From contig NC_134568.1 of NCBI RefSeq assembly GCF_050947875.1, positions 253,819,778 through 253,883,777 on the forward strand: a DNA stretch of 64,000 nucleotides, read 5' to 3'. How positions within the stretch are numbered: position 1 is the first letter of the stretch; every line of letters starts with the position of its first letter. Below, piece after piece: positions 22,398 through 34,300 of this stretch. The notes under the pieces are model-generated. The model was not told the DNA's origin. It was given only the letters and a program-made list of their open reading frames with translations, and did no database searches. Both the position numbers and the translations under genes were made by a program. Origin of the DNA: Dermacentor variabilis (taxonomy: Eukaryota; Arthropoda; Arachnida; Ixodida; Ixodidae).

Positions 22398-25300
22398 CTG
22401 CAAAGACAAAACAATAGCTTACACTTAATGTTCATGCTCACAGAAAAACAGGAAGGTGTATGCTAACTGCAAGCAGAGTAGAACCCCATTAATATGACAC
22501 CAGTTGTCACATTTTGCCTGACTGTGAAATGTGCTACATGTTAGTGTAGTCGGAGCACAAGACCTACACATATTTCATGCAATGAACTAAAGAAGGCTAG
22601 AAGGGAAACAGAAGAACTGAAGAAATGGTCTAGAAATGGATAATTCCATTCCAGCTGTCACAACCTTGTTGCTCGGCTATCTACGATTTCTGTTGGAAAA
22701 TTTTAGATCCTTCAGTAAAGCACAGTCATTTCATGAAATATATTTTGTGAAGAAAATTTAAATACATTTTGTGAAGAAAATTTATCACCAGATTGAGCAC
22801 CATGAAAAGGTTCTCATGAGGCACAAGAGTGTGTCGTAAAAGGCGTTGTCAAAAGTTGCAGTTTCATCCAAATGGCAAAGCATTGATAGCAAATGGCAAA
22901 GTATTAGAAGAAGTAAGGTTTGTAGTTTTACTGACCATACAAATTGCAGTAAACATTAGTTTACGAGTTAGGTGAACAAGCATGGTGTTACACACTTGCA
23001 CACACTTTATTACATGACCCGGAACACTAAGTACTCATCAAGCTACCACCTTTCTTGGCTCACCCCCACATTTTACCTCGCACCCACAGCATACAGTACA
23101 CGATAGGATATCGCACGTGGACTTTATGTGAAGCTTCACACTATTGGCAGTGGCAAAAATTCACCTAGAGTTCCCATATAATTTTTATCGCAATGAAACC
23201 ACATTACTTCATTATGAGAGCAAGACATTAGAGAGTTTTAGAATTGGGGGCGCAAGGCACTGGGCCCCCAAGCCGCGTTGCGTCGGTTGCTCTTGGGTTT
23301 AGATGAGCAGCAGAGTTTGAGGATTGGGTCGAACGCAGACAGCGTTGGGTTGAGCGCTCGGGGCGCCGCAGTGTGGAAAATAGACAGGTGCTTGAAAGCA
23401 AAAAAAAAAGAAAGAAGGAACCTTTTTTCTTACAAGTGAAAACGAACAGAATGCATTTTTGAGCAAAAAGAGCGAACAATGTAAGAAACGTAATCACTGT
23501 GTTAGTACCGGTTAGTATTACAAATTAAGTGTGCGATGCTCTTAGTTGGTGTTTTCTTGTGTCGCGCTGCGAAAAAACTGAGTTCACTCGCGTGAAATGG
23601 CGAAAATCAGTTGAAGTAAATAAAGTTTGCTCTGCGACCATCTGCTGCTGTACGTCATCACTGTCACCCGCGAGGGCGGCCCAAGACGGCTTGGGGGCCC
23701 ACGCTAGTTTTCGATTCTTGGGTCTTGGGTTAACGCGAACGCAAGAACGCAAGACTGGCTTGGGTTCTGCGCATGCGCACTTGTGGCGCGCAATTTTCTT
23801 GGGTCCCCAAGCCGCTTGGGCCCCCAATTCTAAAACTCTCTATTTTTCTTGAACGTTAAGTGCAGCCATACACCTAAAATGGCTATTGATTATGAACTAC
23901 AGTCGCACACACTTACAAAAATATTCAAGTGCGACGAAAATTCCATTGTTATAACCGATAATTGTTATAACTGGGTTGCATTAAAAAAAATCAGAATTGC
24001 GGATGGCGTAGCTGTTCTGAGAAAACTATAATAGCAAGTAGGCCAGTTATCCCCACCACTTTCCTCCAAACGGTTTCTGTGTTGACTCGTTTAACTGTTT
24101 TAACTCTGCTTACCGCACACTCCGATCACATTTTATTAGCAAACCGCGGCTGTCAGTGTTAAAAAATGGCACTGCTATAAAAACTGCAAAGAAGGGTCAT
24201 GGGCGGCAAGTGGCATACAAGCTCTGCCAAGGCATTGCTCTAGTGGGCCCAAAAGGCGCCTTTTAAAAAATGCGGGAAGGTTGCCGTGGCAGCATCTCGG
24301 CTTGAGAAATCCAGAAGAAATGCTGGAGCAAGATCGCCACAAGCACCTCACCACATACTTCTCACTGGCTTGCACGACAAAACTGCATGTCCGTCAGCCT
24401 TGCTTGCTTTACGCAAAGCTTGCCGACATCTTTCTCCAAGGCATCCAGGTGCTCCACGTAGTGAAATGGAAGGTACCTCGCGAAAACAAGACCATGAGGG
24501 ACTGAATCATCTACAGGACCTCCCGCAGGGACAATGTTGAGGCAGCCTGCCCTACCACGTCGTGGCTGTCACTGTCGCTATTCAATGCAAGCATCTTTGC
24601 AACCATCGATCATCAGTTAGAAGCACTTCGTTTCCACATCTATAGCGGTGCGCTTTCTTTTCACCGGCAACGACGTGCATCACGAATGACACTGGGACTT
24701 GCGCTCCTTTACGACAACGCCCCTATCATGTGTAAGGTGTGGAGCGTCGTGTAATTATGGAGCAAGTTGACGACCTGATTCAGCAGAGAGTCATCACACC
24801 TTCTTGCAGCCCTTGGTCCTCTCTTGTTGTACTGGTCAAAAAGAAAGATGGCTCTATTAGCTTTTGTGTTGACAGCTGGCGCCTCAACAAGATTACTCGC
24901 AAAGACATCTATACTTTTCCTCGAATAGACGACGCCCTCAATTGCCTTCAAGGTGCCGAATTTTTTTCTTCTCTCGACTTGTGATCGGGATATTGGCAGG
25001 TCCTTATGGCGGAGTTTTATCGTCCGAAGACGGCATTCGTTACACCGGATGGTCTATATGAATTTACAGTGATGCCTTTTGGACTTTGCAATGTGCCCGC
25101 AACATTCAAGCATATGATGGATGGCATTTTACGCGGTCTGAAATGGAAGATATGTCTTTGCTATCTCGATGACGTGACCTGGACAAACTACGTGCTGTTG
25201 CCAAGTTTCTGAAGTCTTTTACCATCAAAGAGCTTAGAAGCTTTGTCGGCTTGGCCTCCTATTTTCGTCTCTTGGTACGAAATTTCGCCTTAATCATAGC

Positions 25301-28300
25301 TCCGCATACGAAGCTCCTTGCCGACTTCAGCGACCTTTCTCACTGGACACCGGCCTGTGACGACGCCTTTGCAACACTGCGCCGCCTACTTACTTCGCCA
25401 CCCGTGCTATGCCATTATGACCCTGCTTTGCCAACTAAATACAAACAGACGCCAGTGGTACCGGCCTTGGTGCAGTTTTTTCGCAACGCAAGCCTGGCTT
25501 CCCCTGAGTATGTCGTGGCATATGCAAGATGTGCCTTCACCAAGGCGGAAGCAAATTATTCGGTCACCGAAAAAGAGTCCCTTCGCAATTGTATGAGCAC
25601 TAGGAAAATTTTGCCCCTATTGGTGCGGCAGGCCTTTCAAAGTTGTAACAGACCATCACGCACTCCGAAAAGATACATTTATTTTATTCCTCTCAAAACA
25701 AAGCACAGAATGAGAGAGGACTGAAAGGAAAAAGCTCCCAAATACAGCTTGAGGACCCCCTACGCCCCACAGAGCAGCAGTGTGGTATACACAACAGAAT
25801 TCAAAATCACAATACCCGTAATCTATTGCATAAATGTAATTTAACATGTAATCTATTACATTATTGTGATTTTACACAATTAACACAATTACACAATTTC
25901 TCGTCAATTCCCACTACACAATTCTAACACCAACGTAGACAAAAATACAGATAAATAGAATTCATTCAAGTCCCTTACAATGCAAAAGAATAGAAAGTTG
26001 GGCAAGTTGGTATGGTAACATGATCTTGGATTGTAGCGCGAAGTTTAATAGAAATTTAGTTGAGAGTTAGCGCTTGTCCTGTCTGCTCCTTTCTGTATCC
26101 ATGTCACTTTGCGCTACAATCCAAGATCATGTTCCCTTACAATGCATTGTCAAATAGTTACATGCTGTTATATTTATAGCGCTGTCCTGTGTCTCTGTCC
26201 TATCCCTGTCTTTTTTCAATTGCGCTAAAGGCCTTGCCATCTTGAGTTATACAGGTGAGCTATTCGGTTGAAGGCTCGAAAAGATTTATCAATTCCATGA
26301 AGGTTTGTGTTGAAAGCGACCTAAGAGAAAAACGATTATCTTCGAGAACATTTAGGTACCTCGGCAGATTGTATGATAAAGATTGTGTGCGGTATTTGGT
26401 GTGACTTAACGGTAAGGTGCATGACAGAGTGACATACATCATATGTAGGTTCATGACATACTAGCTGAAACATTGTTAGCATAAGGCTATTGTTCGTTGC
26501 TACAGCAATTTTGTAAATGCAAAGCAGTTTGAACACATACGAGGTAGTTAGTCTTAAAATATTGAACTGCCTGAAATATTGTCTGGTGCGAGCATTCCAC
26601 AGTACATTAGCTATCAGTCTTATCGCACGCTTTTGTGCAATAAGAAGGTGCTGTTTATTGTGCTCTGTTGTCGTTGCCCAAACTGTGTGGCAATAAGTAA
26701 TCACTGGCACTATATATGAATTATAAATAAGGAGTTTTAACCTGTGTGGGAAGGGTTAACCTATGTTTACATAACACGCCATTTAACCTGTTCATTTTAA
26801 CATGAATATTTTCAATTTGTAGGTCGGTCCAAGAGAGTGTCTCAGAGAATACAACACCAAGAGATTCTATACTGGGTACAATATCAATCTTGCAATGACC
26901 TAATAATAGTTCGATATCACCACTTACTACTTTATTTTTTGTCCTATATATCACAGCCTTTGTTTTATTCGTATTAACTATTGGTTGCCACGGAGGGATA
27001 ACTCAGCTAGTGTTTCCTGTGGCGAGCATTGTAATATCACCAGCGTAAGCTACGAGATGACCCGGAAAGGGGGTATGAAAAATGTTGTTTATATACACTA
27101 AAAGCAACAAAGGCCCTGAAATCCTTCCCTGAGGTACACCAGAGAAGATTGGCTCAACATCTGATGAGGTTTCATTTAAACACAAAATGTGTTTATGGTA
27201 CTTTATTTAAGACTGTATTAAAGCAAGACTTATGCCCCTAATGCCATAGTGACCGAGTTTCTGAAATAATAGAAAGTGGTCAATTAGATCAAATGCTTTG
27301 GATAAGTCTATATATATCCCGAGAACAAGAAGCTTTTCTTAAAAGGCGGCAATTATAATTTATTTTTGTTAATGCCATCTCAGTGTATCTCTGTTCTCTA
27401 AATCCAAACTGGTAGTCAGAAAGAACAGAATGCTTACTTAGAAAGTTAGTCAACCTGCAACGAATAATTTTTTCTAATGCTTTAGACAGTACTGCAAGAA
27501 TCGATATTGGTCTGTAATTGGAAAAGTCAGAAACAGAACCACTTTTTTGTATGGCAACAACCTTTGCAATATGCATTTGTTTTGGGAAGATGCCGGTACT
27601 TATACAAAGGTTATAAATACATACTAGTGTCGGGGCTAATAAGTCTATTACAAATTTAAATGGTTGGATTTGAAAACCATATTTATCCTTAGATTTACTT
27701 GACTGGAGGTTTGAAAACACTAATATTATTTCCGATTCAGTAGTTGGAAACATGAATAAGGTTTCGCACAGGCATAACCGAAAGGAACATCTGGTGCGAC
27801 ACACAGCGATTTTGTAATATTAATGAAAAACCTATTAAACCGATTGGAAAGTTCCTTTCCGCACAGAACTTCGCCTTCTTTTTCAATTGAAGGACGGCGC
27901 GACCGGAAGTTAAGCAAGCGATTTAGTTGGCCCCATTGGTCTCGGGCACTGTTTCTCGAGGCGGGGTCAAAAAGATTGCTAATGTATTCCAATTTCGCCC
28001 TCTTCAGTTCTCGGTTTAACTGATTACGGTATTTTTTTATATGAGTCTAACTTTGCAGGGTCTCAAGATTTAATGAACTGTGTAACTAACTTGTCTTAAT
28101 TTAACTAATTAGTTCTACCGTTATCCATGGTTTTCTATTTTTGCATTTTCTCGCGTGCTGCAGAGGAAAAGAAGTGTTGTAAATAGCTTTCATTTATCAA
28201 TACATAAATAGGTCATTTATTGATAAGACATATTTCCGGTCAGTGGCAGAAATCGTGTTCTGAAAGCTGCTCAAGGTGTTCAGATCAATGCGGTGATACT

Positions 28301-31300
28301 TGAAATCATGTGGTCTACAAGTGCTATCTGGTCTAACGTTAATGAAAGCGAAGGTTCAGAGGTGATCACTGATGTCACAGGCGACGGTCCCTGCATCTAT
28401 GTTAGACTTATCTGCATTTGTGATGATAACGCTGATACGCGCTGGTTGGCCGCATGTTGCTGGTTGGCTTCCCTAAAAGATCCCTCTAGTCGCCTCGGTC
28501 ATTGGGCTCTTCGTATACAAGAATTTGACACTCATGTTGTTTGCCGATCCAGGTGCAAGCATTCTGACGCAGATGCGCTCTCTCGATCACCCGTGAAATC
28601 CGACGAAGGCCCACCTTCAGCGGTCGACTTTTTCCTGGATGCTCTCACCATCACAGACATACCTTCAGAACAGTGCAAAGATCTGTGAATAATTGCATCC
28701 CTCTTGCAAGTTCTCGGCGCCTCTTCACCCGCTAGCCAACCACATGCCCTTTGTCGACTAGCCATGCATTTTGCAATATGCGATGCACTTTTATAGCGCC
28801 ACAACTACCAGAACGACGGTTACTTTAGGCGTCTTGAGTTACCGTGCATGTCTTACCCACTCATTCAGAAATGTGCCTTAACTTGAAGCCCATGCTTGAT
28901 TTGGTCGAGATAAATCCCGATGCGAAGGCGCCCAAGGGGAGACAGTGAGTGTCTTGGGCACGTTCTCACCTGTCGCTATAGTGAATGTCAAGCATGGGCT
29001 TCAAGTAAGGGTGCATATCTGATTGCGGGGTAGGTAATAAGCGGTGTGTTTGCATAGTTGTAAAGATTCTGTCCTCTTTTTCAGGTTTAGGATGCTTAAG
29101 CCAGCCAGCAAGAGAGTGGTCTTCCAAGTACGATTTGCCCTCCAGCCCTGCATAGCATCATACCCTGTGCCTTTAGGAGTGCTTACAAATTCCTCTTTTG
29201 AAGCTGGTAGTGGTCTAACTTCTAATCACGATAATAACTACAAGGCTAAACCTATCTTCAGAGTATAAAAATAACGTTCCCTTTAAAGTGGCAGCCTTAA
29301 GATGAGCACTCACTGCAACATGTTTCCTTGGTAGTACTGCTGCGGAGGCCAATGCAATTAACCACTGCTGCTATGTTAAGCGCAGTGTATGAACACTAAC
29401 CAGATAACGCTACAGAGATGTAGATGTAGCAGCTCGTTTTCAGCATCAGCTGAATCAATGCTTTGGCCTTTGGTGGCACCTGATTGCATATTAAGTAGTG
29501 CTGTATGTTTTCAAAAATGTGACAAATATAAAATCCTATATAGAATATAGAAATAGTACCACTGAATGAAATTTCTCCTTGCAAGCAGTAGAGCACAGTG
29601 AAGCTTTATATAATGTGCAAAAAGACTGACTGTTCAAGAACACGTGAAAGTTCATGCCTTGTGCCTATAAATGATACAAGCACATAATACTGCATGCTAT
29701 ACACAGGAGCTATGTAAATGTACAGAGGTGCAACAAAGTGCACAAAAGATCACTTAGCTCTACAGACAGCCCTTACTACAAAAGACCTCCACTGGCAGAC
29801 AGAACAAAAGCAATGCATGAACGGTGACTACCTCACAACATCAAGCACCACTATCGAAAACATGTGCCAGAACTACTGAAATCATTCTGCCGTTGTGCAC
29901 AAAACCTGCAGAACGCAAGAAGCACAATAGAAGAAAGATCAAGACGAGTATGAGAAGCTGAACTGAAACACTGGACAAAGGGAGACAGACAAGAACATCG
30001 CTTGTCTATCACCATTCGTTTCGGGTTGCAGTTCGGCTGTTGCAAACTCGTCTTAGCCATTGGCTCCAGTTTAATACTATTCTGACAAGAAACACCGCCG
30101 ACACTCCTTGAAGGGTACTGCCGAAACTGTTGTGCATTTGCATTGTTCATCAGCTCTTCAGCCCATGCTAAGCACTCATTACCAGCATAAAAGTGAAGAA
30201 AACAAAAACAAACTGCCGATACACCTTGAAAAACATGTGCCTACTGATGACCGGACACCACTGCAGACATGCCAAGAATAAGAAATGAAGTGTCACAGCA
30301 TCAGCACCGCAACCTAAGAGTGGTTCGTTGTGAGAACAGAAAGGCTGGCGCTAGCTTGCTATCTTCTGCAGCCCTTCAGGGTGCACCAGAGCACGGATCA
30401 GCGCCAGCACCAAAACTCTACCGAAACACAAGCTGGCACATGCCCGTATACGCTTGCTTGATGGTTGCGCTTATCGCGACGTATGACAGGCACGCGACTG
30501 TGAGAATAATTGATAATTGTACAATAATGCTTCGTAAAATCTCTTTAAATTATGTCACTTTTCTAACGTCCTTAAACATCATTTTTCATTTAGTGCAATA
30601 TTTATGGCATGCTTCGGGATCCTTGCGTTCGACACACATGGCCTCCGAGACTAAGTGTAAAGTATCGGAGGCCACACAATAACTTGCGCACGTGAGAGTT
30701 GTCGCCATTTTAAAACGTTTGGTGGTGCTCAGTAAAAGTAGAGTCCCTTCATATAATTTCTATGTGCTTCTTTTTCTGCTATATATCAGTTAATTGCTTA
30801 ATGTACTGTACAGTAAAACCTTGTTAATTCGGCCCCCGTTAATTCGGAAGTTCGGCTGCGCTGTCTGGTCCCGTCAAATATGTACATAACCCTATGGCAT
30901 GAAACTCCCGCTAATTCGGACATATTTCGTCGTACTTCGGTTCATTCGGACTGTTCGCGGAGCTCAGAGGCACGTGAGGCATATAGGATCGGGTGGCACT
31001 AGAGGGTGTTCAAATCACACCGCCAGCAATGGCGTCTCCAATTAGCGTGGGGCAATCTCAAAGGCCATGCTTGCATATGCTGGGAGTGCCAAGGCCACCA
31101 TGTTTAATTTATTGCTACATAATAGACAAACCTACGTCTCAAAAAACATGGCGGCAATGACGTACATCTGGCTTTGCAGTCGCTTTTGGCACTTGACACT
31201 ACCTCTGCATCGCTATGGTTATCAGCACAGCAGTTATTGGTCTATGCTAGCAACCCTAATCTATACATGCATGTTTTTTTTCTTTGTACACATGTATTGC

Positions 31301-34300
31301 TGCTGTCCGCCATTTCCGACGTTGTCTTTTAACTCTGCTCAGTGCAGTGCATACGGTGGCGCATGTGTGGAGCAACGCGCCGCCCTCAGTAATTGCGAAC
31401 TGCTTCCGACACAATGGCTTTGTCCGTGATGGTGATTCTTTGGAAGCCGGGGATGCGGATGTTAACCAAAACGCAGAGGAAGATGACACTCGCTTCGACA
31501 GAATTCTGCCTCCGGACGTCCCGCTGGACAAATACATCCACATCAATAGTGACGCTGCTGCTGCCGGTTACCTCAACGACAATGAGATACTGGATGTACT
31601 AGGGACGAACAGCCAGACTCTGATAGCGAAAATGCGCCCGTCATGGATGCGTGTGAAGTGCCACGCCGCACTGCTAAAGAGGCCAATGATGCCCTTAAAG
31701 TTCTGGAGGATGTCTGTGTTGTTCCTCCCGACAGTCGGCGCAGACTGCACCACCTACAAGAACTCTGAAAAATTGTGCTTTCCATGCAAATTTCTCGCGC
31801 GCAACAAGCAACAATAACCAGTTATTTCATGAAGTAAAGTTATAATGATGTTTTAGGCATTTTTTTAGTTATTACTGACGAAACCTCGTTAATTCTACAT
31901 TTGGTTAATTCGGACATTTTCTCCAGTCTTGTGAAATCCGAATGAACGAGGTTTTACGGTACCTTGTTTTCCGATTACTTTTCCAAAGTTGGAAACAAAG
32001 AAGTCTACAAAAATTCAGAATCTGCAACACAAAAGTTTTGGATGCCATGTACATTCTTCTTTCGCTTCGCCCGCTGTTTGTGCATTTTGTTCTACTGAAA
32101 AAATTACATTTCATGCGCAAACATTGATTTTATGAAGTAGAACCAATCGATCGACGTCCAGCAAAAGAATGGGACCTCATATGGACATCCATTACATGTG
32201 AACTGATGATACAGCGTAATACAATCGCATGAACTATATGCACTAACTGCATAGCATCGTCCACGTCAAAATCATAGAAGGGCGTACACAATGCGAAAGC
32301 TTTGGAGGGCCTACAATGCATGCTTAAACTACAAACTTTATGGAGGTGCAATGTAGGCCTGATGTACTGTTTTTAGAGACGTTCTATGGACATCCAACAC
32401 TTCGTCCGATGTACGTCTGATGAATGAACTAAATGGATGTTCAATGGACATTCAAAACTTTGATGCCATTGTACGTCCCTTAGATTTATGTGCATTTAAA
32501 GGATGTCCATAGGACGTACCATTTTTTGCTGGGTGTTTGGAATAATCCGGCACATCTAATGTTTGTGGCTATCTGGGTGGGTGCTACATGTATTTCTTTT
32601 TCTAGGTAAAAACAAGAAAAAAAATTCCGCTTATGCTCCCGTCTTTTTTATGAGAAAACATTGCACAATGATCTCATTTATGGCCTGGAACTCCCCAATA
32701 TTGAGTTTCCACAATCCACCGAATCTAGGAAGAAGCTCACACTTGCGTTCTTATCTGACCACACTGGTCACAAATGAAGCAGGTTGCTGCTTCGCGATGA
32801 AAATTGTTTCTATATTGATTCCAATCAGCAGTACAATATCAATAGTTAGTAGGATTATTTCCTCAAATTTTTGTGCATGTGCTATACGCAGCCTAGTTCA
32901 GATATTAAACCATGAATCACAGCTAAGCAATACGCTTCATCGGAACACTCGCACAACTTCACGGAACACACTGAAACATTTTAGATTGTCACTCTCGGAT
33001 GTGGTGCTTGACATGATTATGAAATTCAGTGCTTTACGTTACTGCACAACGAACACAAAGTGAAATAAATTGTTTTTATTCACCTTTAAAATATTCTGCA
33101 AGACACTAGAGCAAACTCCTCTACTTCTACCTCGCACTGAAGTGATTTAATGTCCACTAGTAAAAAGTTCAGTAATAAACAAGGTGGAGCATGCATTGAG
33201 CAAAGCATTCAATCTGCACATTGCCCAATCATGTTTACGATGCCAGAGAGGTGAGAAGCTATTGCATCTAGACAAACAAGAAGTTCTTGTTTGAATTAGG
33301 CAGTAACATGCGCCACCCTACCAAGTTTGCTTCAGTTATTAGTGCTCGTACAGTGCAGGAAAAAAGAGAAAGTGCAGCATCCATCTCTGCAATATACACA
33401 CATTTTCCATAAATGCTTGTGCGGCCGTTGGTAGCACTTGCATGTCAGAGAAAGGTCTATTTACATTTGCATAGACATCTTGTGGCTACTTTTTAAGTAA
33501 GCGATACCAGCTTCGGCTGGATATATTCCTCGATAAGCATACCGAAGAGCATGCAGAAGGCCCCAAGCAACTTTTTTTCGGTTCTAATATGGCAGTCAGT
33601 AAAGTTAAACCTTAATATGACAAAGCCAGTAAAATAGGCAATTTACTTCATTATACTGAAATATAATCTTTTATGCAAATAAGTACAGCTGCTGATGAAT
33701 ATTTCTTACATGGAAGAGGCTGCAAAATATTCGGAATTATCAGGCAACTGGAAAAAGCAAACTTGAAGGAGCAAAAAACAGTATTTTCTTGAACTTGAGT
33801 CAGTGACAAAAGATATGGTTTCATGCCGTGTCAACAATATTTTTACATCGGTGATACGAGGATATGCCAGCCACGCTTTTGCATCTACTCTGCCACCGCA
33901 GCTGATAGTGTCACCCACAGTGGGACGACACCATCATGAAAAGCGCTGGCAGTGTGGAGCGAATGTTATGTCTGCCTGTCACTTCAATGTGTATCCGAAA
34001 CTCAAGACACAACTATAATCTCTAGCACTAAATGTATGGTAAAACAGCGCACAATGCCATGCTATGTCAGCTCGCCCAGCCCAGACTTCCCACACGTGGA
34101 AGACTGAGTCTAAAACAGGATGTGTGGGCTGCGTATACGCTCAGCCACACTGATAGCCATGGGTTTAGCCACAGCCAAGCTAGAAAAGGAGACGTATGCC
34201 AACTTGCCTCCCGCTCCCCGTTTGCTACTTTCACTCGCACCCTAAGCATACAGCGCACAAGGTGCAATAGCATTTCATCGCACTTGGAGTGCATACTGAA

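Noticed and set aside
32563..33063. 166-codon plus-strand frame as a gene
   Set aside because: Low-complexity composition, no domain, no neighbouring exons.
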